Origin: Andeanibacterium sp036384795
GTDB lineage: Bacteria; Pseudomonadota; Alphaproteobacteria; Sphingomonadales; Sphingomonadaceae
Direction of reading: 5' to 3'
DNA length: 64,000 nucleotides
Assembly (NCBI GenBank): GCA_036384795.1
Contig: DASVLP010000032.1
Span: forward strand, 1-64,000
In this document: positions 23,859 through 32,573 of the stretch, in pieces
Numbering within the stretch: position 1 is the first letter of the stretch
How the letters are laid out: each line of letters starts with the position of its first letter
Translations under genes and position numbers: made by a program
Notes under the pieces: generated by a model
What the model saw: the letters and a program-made list of their open reading frames with translations, nothing else
Told to the model about the DNA's origin: nothing
Database searches by the model: none

Positions 23859-25142
23859 ATGGCCGCGATCCTCGTCATCGTCTTCGTGCTCGCCTATGCG
23901 GCGATCGCGCTCGAAGGCCCGCTGCGGATCGACAAATCCGCCTCGGCGCTGATCGGGGCGGGCCTGCTGTGGACCGTCTATGCCCTCGCCGGACCCGGCG
24001 GCGCGCAGCTTGACGAACAGCTCGGCGCGTCGCTGATCGACATCGCGCAGATCGCGTTCTTCCTGATGGGCGCGATGACGATCGTCGAAGTGATCGACAC
24101 GCACGACGGGTTCGAGGTGATCGCCGGCCGCGTGCGCGCGAACAGCCTCGGCGTGCTCGCGTGGACGATCGCCGTTCTGAGCTTCTTCCTGAGCGCGGTG
24201 CTCGACAACCTCACCACCGCGATCGTGATGATCTCGCTCAGCCGCAAGCTCGTGGCTGACCGGTCCGACCGGTTGCTGATCGCCGGGCTGATCGTGATCG
24301 CGGCGAACGCCGGAGGCGCCTGGTCGCCGATCGGTGACGTTACCACCACGCTGTTGTGGATCGGCGGCCGGGTGACCAGCCTCGCGATCATCAAGGCCGT
24401 GTTCCTGCCGGCATTGGCGAACCTTCTCGTGCCGCTGACGATCGTCGGCTGGTCGCTGCGCGGCAGGCCGGTGGCCGTTCCCGGCGCAAGCGCGCGTGGC
24501 GGTACGCCCGATACCACGCCGTTCGAACGCAACCTGATGCTCGGCCTCGGGCTGGCCGGCCTGCTGGCGGTGCCGGCGTTCAAGGCGGCGACCCACCTGC
24601 CGCCGTTCCTCGGCATCCTGCTCGCGCTCGGAATCCTGTGGGGGGTCGGCGACCTGGTCCATCGCGGCGCAGACGCGCAGCGGCGCGAGCAGGTCGGCAT
24701 CGCCCAGGCGCTGACCCGGATCGACATGAGCGCGGTGGTATTCTTCATCGGCATCCTGCTTGCGGTCGCGGCGCTCGAGCACGCCCATGTGCTGACCGCG
24801 CTCGCCCGCTGGCTCGATGCGCAGATCGGCCGGCTCGACGTGATCGTGGGCGCGATCGGACTGGTGAGCGCGATTGTCGACAACGTGCCGATGGTTGCCG
24901 CGGCGATGGGCATGTACGACACCGCGACCCATCCGCCGGACAGCTTCCTGTGGGAGTTCATGGCCTATTGCGCGGGGACGGGGGGCTCGATCCTGATCAT
25001 CGGTTCCGCCGCGGGCGTGGCGGCGATGGGCGTCGAGAAGATCGACTTCCTGTGGTACGCCCGCCGCTTCGGCCCGCTCGCGCTTGCCGGGTATGCGGCA
25101 GGGGCCATCGTTTACATCATCCAGTTTCCGTTGCTGCATTGA
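23859..25142 (+). CDS. nhaD: NhaD-type sodium:proton antiporter
   Basis: A 427-residue permease of the ion transporter superfamily with about 11-12 helices. Conserved segments include LSFFLSAVLDNLTTAIVMISL, then ANAGGAWSPIGDVTTTLLWI and VGAIGLVSAIVDNVPMVAAAMG, which hold the paired DNLTT and DNVP half-helices typical of NhaD. It exchanges external protons for cytoplasmic Na+ or Li+. It may be coupled to gloA, 13 bases upstream. The arsenite-permease branch (ArsB) shares the fold, but the motifs are those of NhaD. Confidence 0.9.
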   Translation: MAAILVIVFVLAYAAIALEGPLRIDKSASALIGAGLLWTVYALAGPGGAQLDEQLGASLIDIAQIAFFLMGAMTIVEVIDTHDGFEVIAGRVRANSLGVLAWTIAVLSFFLSAVLDNLTTAIVMISLSRKLVADRSDRLLIAGLIVIAANAGGAWSPIGDVTTTLLWIGGRVTSLAIIKAVFLPALANLLVPLTIVGWSLRGRPVAVPGASARGGTPDTTPFERNLMLGLGLAGLLAVPAFKAATHLPPFLGILLALGILWGVGDLVHRGADAQRREQVGIAQALTRIDMSAVVFFIGILLAVAALEHAHVLTALARWLDAQIGRLDVIVGAIGLVSAIVDNVPMVAAAMGMYDTATHPPDSFLWEFMAYCAGTGGSILIIGSAAGVAAMGVEKIDFLWYARRFGPLALAGYAAGAIVYIIQFPLLH

Positions 25143-25231
25143 CTCCGCAATGGCGCAATCTCCCGGCAAAGGGCGTTGCGAATACGTATTAACCGCGATA
25201 GCCTGCCCCAAAGACGGAAGGGGGCCGGCTT

Positions 25232-26635
25232 TTGACGTTGGGGAGCTTCACACCGCTCGAATGGCTTGCGCTCGCCGAACGCGAGCTGCTGCTGTTTGCC
25301 GGGATCTTCTTCCTGCTGGGATCGCTCGACGAATTCGCCGTCGACCTGGTGTGGGTCTGGCTCAAGTGCACCGGCCGCGCCCGCACCCGCAGCGTGTCCC
25401 GCGCGACGTTCGGCAAATGGGAACTGGACGGCAAAGCCGCGGTGATGATCCCCGCCTGGCGCGAAGCCGACGTGATCGGCACCACGATCGCCCACGCGCT
25501 TGCCGCGTGGCCGCAAAGCGGGCTGCGCCTCTATGTGGGTTGCTACCGCAACGACAGCGCAACGGTGGCCGCAGCGGTGCGCGCCGCCGGCGGCGACCCG
25601 CGCCTGCGCGTCGTGATCCTCGACCGCCATGGGCCGAGCACCAAGGCCGATTGCCTCAACCGGCTTTACGCCGCCCTCGAGGAAGATGAGCTCCGCACCG
25701 GCGAACGGTACCGGATGGTAGTGCTGCACGATGCCGAGGACATGGTCGATCCCGCGGCGCTGAAAGTGCTCGAAGCCGGATTGGAAGCCGCGCAGTTCGT
25801 GCAGATCCCGGTGCTGCCCGAGCCGTTACCCGATTCGCGCTGGGTGTCGGGCCACTATTGCGACGAGTTCGCCGAGGCCCACGCGAAGACGCTCGTAGTG
25901 CGCGATGCGCTCGGCGCCGCACTACCTGCTGCGGGCGTGGGATGCGCATTCGATCGTGCGATCCTTGCGCGGCTCGCGGCCGAGCGGGGCGGCGGATATG
26001 GGCCGTTCTCGGTCGAATCGCTGACCGAGGATTACGAGCTTGGCCTCACCGTCAAGGGCCTGGGGGGCAAGGCGCGGTTCTTGCGCGTGCGCGGCGACGA
26101 TGGCCGGCTGGTCGCTACGCGCGCGTGCTTTCCGGCCGAGCTCGACCAGGCGGTGCGGCAGAAGGCCCGCTGGATCCACGGAATCGCGCTGCAGGGTTGG
26201 GATCGGCTCGGATGGCATATGCATCCGGTCGAACTGTGGATGCGCATGCGTGACCGCCGCGGGCCGATGACCGCGGTGGTGCTCGCATCGGCCTATCTGC
26301 TGCTGCTGGTCGCGGCACTGGTCTGGCTCGCGGGGCTGTTCGGCGTCGGTCCCTCGTGGCAGTTCGATCCGTTGGTGAAGCTGCTGGTCGCGGCGAATTT
26401 CGCGAGCTCCCTGTGGCGGGTGGCGGCGCGGATCATGTTCACCACCCGCGAATACGGGTTGGCCGAGGGACTGCGCGCGTTGCCGCGAATCGTCGTCGCC
26501 AACGTCATCGCGATCATCGCCGGGCGGCGTGCGCTGTTCGCCTACGTCCGCTCGCTTGGCGGCGCATCGCCGCAATGGGACAAGACCAGCCACCGCACAC
26601 ACCCGCTGCTGGTCCGCCCGGAACTTGCCGCGTGA
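25232..26635 (+). CDS. NfrB-type membrane glycosyltransferase
   Basis: A 467-residue processive-type GT2 enzyme. After an N-terminal membrane segment (about residues 18-45) comes the catalytic domain, with VMIPAWREADVIGTTI, the acidic pair HDAEDMVDP, TEDYELGL and the QKARW motif (Q-x-x-R-W form). Two or three helices follow at the C-terminus. It resembles the GT part of NfrB, the inner-membrane component of the phage N4 receptor, whose natural function is export of a ManNAc-containing polysaccharide. Here the Vpb-like C-terminal domain of NfrB is absent. A TTG start has a GGAAGGGGG site. The next gene overlaps by four bases. Confidence 0.85.
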   Translation: MTLGSFTPLEWLALAERELLLFAGIFFLLGSLDEFAVDLVWVWLKCTGRARTRSVSRATFGKWELDGKAAVMIPAWREADVIGTTIAHALAAWPQSGLRLYVGCYRNDSATVAAAVRAAGGDPRLRVVILDRHGPSTKADCLNRLYAALEEDELRTGERYRMVVLHDAEDMVDPAALKVLEAGLEAAQFVQIPVLPEPLPDSRWVSGHYCDEFAEAHAKTLVVRDALGAALPAAGVGCAFDRAILARLAAERGGGYGPFSVESLTEDYELGLTVKGLGGKARFLRVRGDDGRLVATRACFPAELDQAVRQKARWIHGIALQGWDRLGWHMHPVELWMRMRDRRGPMTAVVLASAYLLLLVAALVWLAGLFGVGPSWQFDPLVKLLVAANFASSLWRVAARIMFTTREYGLAEGLRALPRIVVANVIAIIAGRRALFAYVRSLGGASPQWDKTSHRTHPLLVRPELAA

Positions 26636-27777
26636 CGGGCGGCGCGAAATATCGCGGCCAACCGCTGCTGGTGCTGCTGATCCTGCTCGGCGGCTGGGTC
26701 GGCTTGCGGATGGTGCTGTGGCAATCGCCGTTCGCCCACGCGATCGGGCCCGCGCGCGCGGCTGTCGTCGCGGTCCGCACCCCAGCGCTCGGGCATCGAT
26801 CCGCTGTTGTCCAGCACTCCGCTCCGCCCGCTGCGGACGCGAACACATGGCCCTTCCACCTGCCCCCCGCCCCGCCCCCCGCGTGGTCGACCCAGCCGCT
26901 CCCCGCGCCCGATGCGTGGCGCGGCGGGACAGGCTCGCCGGCCGCCGGAACCGGCGGCCGGGCGCGGTTGGCTCCGCAAGTCGCCGCCGGGCACGAGCTG
27001 ATGTTGCTGGCGGCACTCTCGCAAGTGCCGCTTCCTGGCGATCTCGCTGCGCTGCTCGAACCGGCGCAGCGGCCCGAGGCCGCGCCGTTCCAGGCGCCGG
27101 TTCGCCTGGCAGAGAGCCGCGCCCCCACCGACCGCTGGTCCGCAGACGCCTGGGTGCTGCTGCGCCGGGACACGACGACGGCGGTAACCTCGGGCCGCGG
27201 CAGCTACGGCCAGAGCCAGGCGGGGGCGGTGATCCGCTATCATCTCGCGCCGTCGAGCGGGTTCCGGCCCACCGCCTATCTGCGCGCGAGCCAGGCGCTC
27301 GCCGCCGATCGCGAAAGCGAGGCTGCCTTCGGCGTGGCCGCGCGGCCGATCCCGGGCCTGCCGCTGTCGGCGGCGGCGGAACTCCGCGCCACGCATACCG
27401 GCGGGCGCACCGCGCTGCGCCCTGCCGTATTCGCGGTCACCGAGTTGCCCCCAGCCGCCCTTCCGTTCGGGTTCACCGGCGAAGCCTATGCCCAGGCGGG
27501 CTATGTCTGGGGCGACTACCGGACGGCATTCGTCGACGGCGAAATCCGCGCCGAGCGCAGGCTGATGCGGCTCGGCCCTGCCGAACTGCGCGTCGGCGGC
27601 GGCGTGTGGGGTGGCGCCCAGAAAGGCGCCGAGCGGCTTGATGTCGGCCCCGGCGCAACGCTGGCGCTCAAGATCGGCCAGGCTCCTTCGCGGGTGTCGA
27701 TGGACTGGCGTTTCCGCGTCGCCGGCGATGCCAACCCGTCGAGCGGCCCGGCGCTGACGCTGTCCGCCGGATTCTAG
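26632..27777 (+). CDS. NfrA C-terminal-like outer-membrane barrel protein
   Basis: A 381-residue protein translated from a GTG that overlaps the stop of the NfrB-type gene (GTGA). One N-terminal hydrophobic segment (LLVLLILLGGWVGLRMVLW) is followed by a Pro/Ala-rich linker and, from about residue 165, a beta-rich domain: DRWSADAWVLLRRD, YGQSQAGAVIRYHL, EAYAQAGYVWGDYRTAFVDG and GVWGGAQKGAERLDVGP. These match the domain at the end of NfrA, the outer-membrane partner of NfrB. The large TPR region of true NfrA is missing. Together with the preceding gene it suggests a reduced two-component polysaccharide exporter. Confidence 0.7.
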   Translation: MTGGAKYRGQPLLVLLILLGGWVGLRMVLWQSPFAHAIGPARAAVVAVRTPALGHRSAVVQHSAPPAADANTWPFHLPPAPPPAWSTQPLPAPDAWRGGTGSPAAGTGGRARLAPQVAAGHELMLLAALSQVPLPGDLAALLEPAQRPEAAPFQAPVRLAESRAPTDRWSADAWVLLRRDTTTAVTSGRGSYGQSQAGAVIRYHLAPSSGFRPTAYLRASQALAADRESEAAFGVAARPIPGLPLSAAAELRATHTGGRTALRPAVFAVTELPPAALPFGFTGEAYAQAGYVWGDYRTAFVDGEIRAERRLMRLGPAELRVGGGVWGGAQKGAERLDVGPGATLALKIGQAPSRVSMDWRFRVAGDANPSSGPALTLSAGF

Positions 27778-27833
27778 GGGAAGCCTTGCGCGGCCGCCTT
27801 TAATCCGCCGCGTTGGTGGGTTACCCGACTGCC

Positions 27834-28748
27834 ATGTACGTTTACCTCCCCATCGCCAATCTAGCGGTCAATGGGCTGGTGATCGTGCTGCTCGGCCTCA
27901 TTACGGGATTGCTCTCGGGTATCTTCGGCGTCGGCGGAGGCTTTCTCACCACCCCGCTGCTGATCTTCTACGGCGTGCCGCCCACGGTCGCCGCGGCCTC
28001 TGCCGCGAGCCAGGTGACCGGCGCGAGCGTTTCGGGCGTGTTCGCCCACCGCTGGCGCGGCGGCATCGATTACCAGATGGGCGCGGTGATGGCGGCCGGC
28101 GGAGTGATCGGCATCGCGGTGGGTGCGCTGCTGTTCCGGCTGCTCCAGTCGCTCGGCCAGATCGATACCACGATCAACATTCTCTACGTCGTCCTGCTCG
28201 GCACGATCGGCACGGTGATGGCGCGCGAGAGCCTGCAGGCGTTGAAGAGCCTGCACCGCGGCACCCCCCCGCCGGCGCGCAAGCGCCGTCATCACCCGTT
28301 GATCGCCAGCCTGCCGCTGCGCTGGCGGTTCTATCTCTCCGGGCTGTACATCTCGCCGATCGCCCCGCTTCTGCTGGGGCTGGTGACCGGCATCCTGACG
28401 ATGCTGATGGGCATCGGCGGCGGGTTCATGCTGGTCCCCGCGATGCTCTACATCCTGGGGATGAGCGCGAACGTGGTGGTCGGCACCTCGCTGTTCCAGA
28501 TCCTGTTCGTCACCGCCGCGACCACGATGATGCACGCGCTGACCACCAAGGAAGTCGACATCGTGCTCGCCGGGCTGCTGTTGATCGGCTCGGTTTCGGG
28601 GGCCCAGCTCGGAGCCAAGTTCGCGCAGCGGGCCAAGCCCGAATACCTGCGCCTCGCGCTGGCGGCGATCGTGCTCTTGATCGCGCTGCGAATGGCTTAC
28701 GGGTTGGGGGTCAGGCCGGACGAGATCTACACGGTGGTCCCGCTGTGA
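27834..28748 (+). CDS. TauE/SafE-family sulfite exporter-like permease
   Basis: A 304-residue permease with about eight helices in two repeats. The repeat starts are GLLSGIFGVGGGFLTTPLL and GILTMLMGIGGGFMLVPAM, the internal symmetry typical of TauE/SafE proteins. Such carriers move sulfite, sulfoacetate or related anions; the substrate here is not known. The ATG at 27834 gives the usual MYVYLPIA start; an upstream GTG would add seven residues. The TIGR02186 gene overlaps its stop by four bases, a pairing often seen in alphaproteobacteria. Confidence 0.9.
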   Translation: MYVYLPIANLAVNGLVIVLLGLITGLLSGIFGVGGGFLTTPLLIFYGVPPTVAAASAASQVTGASVSGVFAHRWRGGIDYQMGAVMAAGGVIGIAVGALLFRLLQSLGQIDTTINILYVVLLGTIGTVMARESLQALKSLHRGTPPPARKRRHHPLIASLPLRWRFYLSGLYISPIAPLLLGLVTGILTMLMGIGGGFMLVPAMLYILGMSANVVVGTSLFQILFVTAATTMMHALTTKEVDIVLAGLLLIGSVSGAQLGAKFAQRAKPEYLRLALAAIVLLIALRMAYGLGVRPDEIYTVVPL

Positions 28749-29512
28749 CCCGCTCGGCGCTCCGCGTAGCGCTGGCCTTCGGCGCGTTCCTGCTGCTCAC
28801 CGCCCAGCGCGAGCCGATCCTGGTGCCCGAAGTGTCGCAGCACGAAGTCCAGGTGCGCCAGGGATTCACCGGCACCGAGTTGCTGCTCTACGGCGCGATC
28901 CTCGATCCCACCGGCGGCCGCGTCGGGCGCGACTACGACATCGTGGTGGTGCTCGAAGGCCCGACCGAGGCGATCCGCCTGCGGGAGAAGACCAAAGTGG
29001 CGGGGATCTGGATCAACACCCACAGCAGCGAGTTCCGCTCGGCACCGTCGTTCTACGCGGTCGCCTCCTCGCGCCCGATCAAGGACATCGTCGACGAGCG
29101 CACCGCCGCGATCTACGAGCTCGGCCTGCCCTGGCTGCAGCTTTCCCCGATCGGCGCGATCGATCCGGCCGCGCAAGCCCGCTTTGCCGCCGGACTGGTC
29201 GACTTGCGCGCGCGCGAAGGACTCTACCAGCAGGACGAGCACGGGGTGCAGCTGCGCGAGCAAGTGCTCTATCAGGCGCGCATCCGCCTGCCCTCCAGCG
29301 TCCAGACCGGCACTTACACCGCGGAGACGTTCGCGATCACCCGCGGGCGGGTGATCGCGTCGGCGGTCTCCAAGGTCGAGGTGCGCAAGCTCGGGTTCGA
29401 GCGTTTCATCGCGGCTTCGGCGGATTCGCAGCCGTTCCTCTACGGCCTCATCGCGGTCACGCTGTCGCTCGCGATGGGCTGGCTCGCGGGCCGGCTGTTC
29501 GCGCTGGTGTAG
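28745..29512 (+). CDS. TIGR02186 family transmembrane protein
   Basis: A 255-residue protein with a signal-like N-terminus (ALAFGAFLLLTA), a beta-rich periplasmic region beginning LVPEVSQHEVQVRQGFTGTE, and one C-terminal membrane anchor (LYGLIAVTLSLAMGWLAGRLF). The family is confined mostly to alphaproteobacteria and its role is unknown. Overlap with the TauE-like permease (four bases) indicates translation coupling and probably joint function, perhaps as a periplasmic accessory of the anion carrier. Confidence 0.88.
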   Translation: MTRSALRVALAFGAFLLLTAQREPILVPEVSQHEVQVRQGFTGTELLLYGAILDPTGGRVGRDYDIVVVLEGPTEAIRLREKTKVAGIWINTHSSEFRSAPSFYAVASSRPIKDIVDERTAAIYELGLPWLQLSPIGAIDPAAQARFAAGLVDLRAREGLYQQDEHGVQLREQVLYQARIRLPSSVQTGTYTAETFAITRGRVIASAVSKVEVRKLGFERFIAASADSQPFLYGLIAVTLSLAMGWLAGRLFALV

Positions 29513-29522
29513 CCTCGCGCGG

Positions 29523-29537
29523 TTGACGCGATGTTAA
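29523..29537 (+). promoter_or_regulatory. CtrA-like site upstream of HerA-like gene
   Basis: TTGA-N7-TTAA followed by CC differs from the CtrA consensus TTAA-N7-TTAA at one base. It lies 60 bases before the ATP-binding protein gene. CtrA control is plausible in an organism with chpT, but one site of this sort may be chance. Confidence 0.3.
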
Positions 29538-29596
29538 CCGCATCTGCCTAAGCCCGCCTCGCGCATTTTGCGACGAAGACGGGGACCAAAACCGCG

Positions 29597-31285
29597 ATGG
29601 AAGAATTCGCCGAGCAGCAGTTCCGGGGGGCCGAGGCCGCCGATCCGCAGCTTGCGGCAACCGCGGAGGCAGCCCGCGCCGACAACGCGTTGCATCCGAT
29701 CGGGATCGTGATCGAAATCGCCGGCTCCGGCTCGCAGATCGCGCTCGATCCGCAGCGGATCAACGAATGCTCGACGGACCCCGATCCGTCGATCGCGCTT
29801 GCCGGCCAAGTCGGCAGCCAGGTCAAGATTCGCGTCGCGGGCGGCTGGCTGCTCGCCAGCGTGCGCAACCAGAAGCAGGATCGCCGCGCCGGCGGCGGCA
29901 TCCTCGCCAACATCGACTTCCTCGGCGAAGGCGAGGAAGAGAAGCTGACCGGCAAGATCCACGGCTTCCGCCGCGGCGTCACCCGCTATCCGATCCCCGG
30001 CGCGATGATCTATCCGGCGACCAATTCGGACCTCAGGCAGATTTATGCGTCCGACGGCCGCTCCTCGATCCAGATCGGCACCGTATATCCCACCCGCGAC
30101 ATTCGCGCGGGCATCTACGTCGACGCGATGCTGGGCAAGCATTTCGCGCTGCTCGGCTCGACCGGCACCGGCAAGTCGACCAGCGCCTCGCTATTGCTCC
30201 ACCGCATCTGCGAGGCCGCCCCGCAGGGCCATATCGTGATGATCGACCCGCACGGCGAATATTCCGCCGCGTTCCGCAATACGGGGCTGATCTTCGACGT
30301 CACCAACCTGCAGATGCCCTACTGGCTGATGAATTTCGAGGAGCACTGCGAAGTGTTCCTGACTTCGACCGGCAACGACAAGCAGGAAGACGCCGACATC
30401 CTCGCGAAGTGCCTGCTCGCGGCGCGGGCGAAGAACCGGCTCGCCGAGACGATGGGCAAGATCACCGTCGATTCGCCGATCCCCTATCTGCTGTCGGACC
30501 TGACCAACATCCTGCAAAACGAGATGGGCAAGCTCGACAAGGCCACGTCGAGCGCGCCCTACATGCGGGTGAAGAGCAAGATCGAGGAACTGAAGGCCGA
30601 TCCGCGCTACCAGTTCATGTTCTCGGGCATGCTGGTCGGCGACACGATGGCCGAGTTCATCGCCAAGATCTTCCGCATGCCCACCGGCGGCAAGCCGATC
30701 TCGATCATCGACGTCTCCGGCGTGCCGTCGGACATCACTTCGACAGTGGTCGCGGTGCTCAGCCGGCTGGTGTTCGACTTCGCGATCTGGGGCCGCGAGG
30801 AGAAGACCAGCCCGATCCTGCTGGTGTGCGAGGAAGCCCACCGTTACGTGCCGAGCGAGAAGAACGCCGACGGCTCGTCGGTCGGCAAGATCCTCTCGCG
30901 CATCGCCAAGGAAGGCCGCAAGTACGGCATCTCGCTGGGGCTCATCACCCAGCGCCCGTCGGACCTTGCCGAAGGCGTGCTGTCGCAATGCGGCACGATC
31001 ATCTCGATGCGCCTCAACAACGACCGCGACCAGGCGTTCGTGAAAGCGGCGATGCCCGAAGGCGCGCGCGGGTTCCTCGATTCGATTCCGGCGCTGCGCA
31101 ACCGCGAATGCATTATCTGCGGCGAGGGCGTGTCGATCCCGATGCGGGTCAGCTTCGACAACCTCGAGGAAGCCAAACGGCCGGCCTCGGAAGACCCGAG
31201 CTTCGTCGAGCTCTGGCGCCAGGGCGGCGGCGAGGAAGACGCGGTGTTCCGCATCGTCCAGCGCTGGCGCTCGCAGGGAAGCTGA
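29597..31285 (+). CDS. HerA-like ATPase (DUF87/HAS-barrel)
   Basis: A 562-residue protein. Residues about 35-150 form the HAS-barrel region (IGIVIEIAGSGSQIAL); the RecA-type core follows, with Walker A in LLGSTGTGKSTSAS, Walker B in LLVCEEAHRYVPS, a hexamer arginine in RIAKEGRKYGISLGLITQRP, and DPHGEYS. HerA proteins are hexameric DNA translocases, best known with NurA in archaeal end resection; bacterial members also occur in anti-phage systems and alone in alphaproteobacteria. No NurA or Sir2 partner is adjacent, so this looks like the stand-alone housekeeping form. A CtrA-like site lies upstream. Confidence 0.88.
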   Translation: MEEFAEQQFRGAEAADPQLAATAEAARADNALHPIGIVIEIAGSGSQIALDPQRINECSTDPDPSIALAGQVGSQVKIRVAGGWLLASVRNQKQDRRAGGGILANIDFLGEGEEEKLTGKIHGFRRGVTRYPIPGAMIYPATNSDLRQIYASDGRSSIQIGTVYPTRDIRAGIYVDAMLGKHFALLGSTGTGKSTSASLLLHRICEAAPQGHIVMIDPHGEYSAAFRNTGLIFDVTNLQMPYWLMNFEEHCEVFLTSTGNDKQEDADILAKCLLAARAKNRLAETMGKITVDSPIPYLLSDLTNILQNEMGKLDKATSSAPYMRVKSKIEELKADPRYQFMFSGMLVGDTMAEFIAKIFRMPTGGKPISIIDVSGVPSDITSTVVAVLSRLVFDFAIWGREEKTSPILLVCEEAHRYVPSEKNADGSSVGKILSRIAKEGRKYGISLGLITQRPSDLAEGVLSQCGTIISMRLNNDRDQAFVKAAMPEGARGFLDSIPALRNRECIICGEGVSIPMRVSFDNLEEAKRPASEDPSFVELWRQGGGEEDAVFRIVQRWRSQGS

Positions 31286-31356
31286 TTGCCGGCGGGGTTG
31301 CCCCGCGCGAAGTCGGCGCGTAGCGCCAGCGCAGCGGCGAAACATCGGGGATCACC

Positions 31357-32106
31357 TTGCGCATCCTGCTCACCAATGACGACGGCATCCATGCGCCCGG
31401 CCTCGAGGTGCTCGAGAGGGTCGCGCGCGCGCTGAGCGACGATATCTGGATCTGCGCGCCGAGCGAGGAAGCGTCCGGCGCCGGCCATTCGCTGACCCTT
31501 AATCATCCGGTGCGGCTGCGCGAGCTGGGCGAGCGGCGCTTCTGCGTGACCGGCACCCCGACAGACGCGGTGAACCTGGCGTTGCGCAAGGTGCTGCCGG
31601 CGCGGCCCGACCTCGTGCTCTCCGGCGTCAACCGGGGCGAGAACCTGGGCGACGACATCACGTACTCGGGCACCGTCTCGGCTGCCCTGGAGGGCGCACT
31701 GGCGGGCATTCGCGCGATCGCGCTCAGCCAGTCGACGCTGAATCCGGAGAACGGCTTTTCCGCCGCGCTCGGCTGGGGCGCGAAAGTGCTGCGCCCGCTG
31801 ATCGAAGCGCCGCATTCGGAGCGCACGCTGGTCAACGTGAACTTTCCCTCGCTGCCTGCCGAGGCGGTCAGGGGCATCCGCGTCGTGCGCCAGGGCTTCC
31901 ATAGCTACAATCGCGGCAGCGTGGTCGAAGGCACCGACCCGCGCGGGCGGAAGTACTTCTGGTTCGGTCTCGAGGACATCGAGCATACCCCCGGCCACGA
32001 GACCGACCTCGAGGCGGTCGCAGACGGCTATGTCGCGGTGACCCCGCTGCAGCTCGACCTGACGCATTATCCCTCGCTCGGCCTGCTGGCCGAGCGCTAC
32101 GCCTAA
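31357..32106 (+). CDS. surE: 5'/3'-nucleotidase SurE
   Basis: A 249-residue nucleotidase active on nucleoside 5'- and 3'-monophosphates in stationary phase. The metal site LLTNDDGIHAPG is at the N-terminus, with SGVNRGENLGDDITYSGTV and VTGTPTDAVNLAL intact. The start is a TTG, placing the motif at the usual residue 4-15. Its stop overlaps the stop of the convergent DUF1761 gene by four bases. In many proteobacteria surE is near pcm and nlpD; those are not here. Confidence 0.95.
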   Translation: MRILLTNDDGIHAPGLEVLERVARALSDDIWICAPSEEASGAGHSLTLNHPVRLRELGERRFCVTGTPTDAVNLALRKVLPARPDLVLSGVNRGENLGDDITYSGTVSAALEGALAGIRAIALSQSTLNPENGFSAALGWGAKVLRPLIEAPHSERTLVNVNFPSLPAEAVRGIRVVRQGFHSYNRGSVVEGTDPRGRKYFWFGLEDIEHTPGHETDLEAVADGYVAVTPLQLDLTHYPSLGLLAERYA

Positions 32107-32501
32107 CCGAGCAGCACGAACACGCCGCCCATCGCCAGCGCGCCGGCCACGAAATGCCCGGCGTCGATCAGGAACAGCTTCAGCGACTTGCGCTGATAGA
32201 GATAGTTGATCCCGATCGCCGGGGTCATGATCGTCAGCCCGAAGCCGAACGCCATCATCATGATCACGTGCGGGCTGGGCGCGGTGCGCGCGAGCAGGTG
32301 GCCGAACATCGTCGACACCACCAGTTCGAGCAGGAACGTGCCGATCAGCAGCCGGGGCAGGCTGGTGCCCTGCATCTGCGCGGACGTGACGCCCGATTCC
32401 CGCTGCCAGGCCCTGCTGAACAGAAAGCTGTACCACACCGCACCGACTACGAAGAACGCGGCGGCGCCGAGCACCACGGCCAGCCAATTTACGGGTCCCA
32501 T
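32103..32501 (-). CDS. DUF1761 family membrane protein
   Basis: A 132-residue protein with four predicted helices, opening MGPVNWLAVVLGAAAFFVVGAVWYS and containing MMAFGFGLTIMTPAIGINYLY. The W-Y pattern of the first helix and the length match DUF1761, function unknown. The ATG at 32501 is the first internal methionine that gives a family-like start; the frame is open much further, but that part is antisense to rimO. It converges on surE with a four-base overlap. Confidence 0.85.
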   Translation of the reverse strand: MGPVNWLAVVLGAAAFFVVGAVWYSFLFSRAWQRESGVTSAQMQGTSLPRLLIGTFLLELVVSTMFGHLLARTAPSPHVIMMMAFGFGLTIMTPAIGINYLYQRKSLKLFLIDAGHFVAGALAMGGVFVLLG

Positions 32502-32573
32502 GACTTTGCCTCCCTTGCCCCAACAGCGCGGGTCTAGCCCAATCGGCTCAGCAGGTGTAGGGGGCGCGCAATC

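Noticed and set aside
29597..31285. HerA-like ATPase as part of an anti-phage HerA-Sir2 or HerA-DUF4297 system
   Set aside because: No Sir2, NurA or DUF4297 gene is adjacent, and the neighbours are housekeeping genes.
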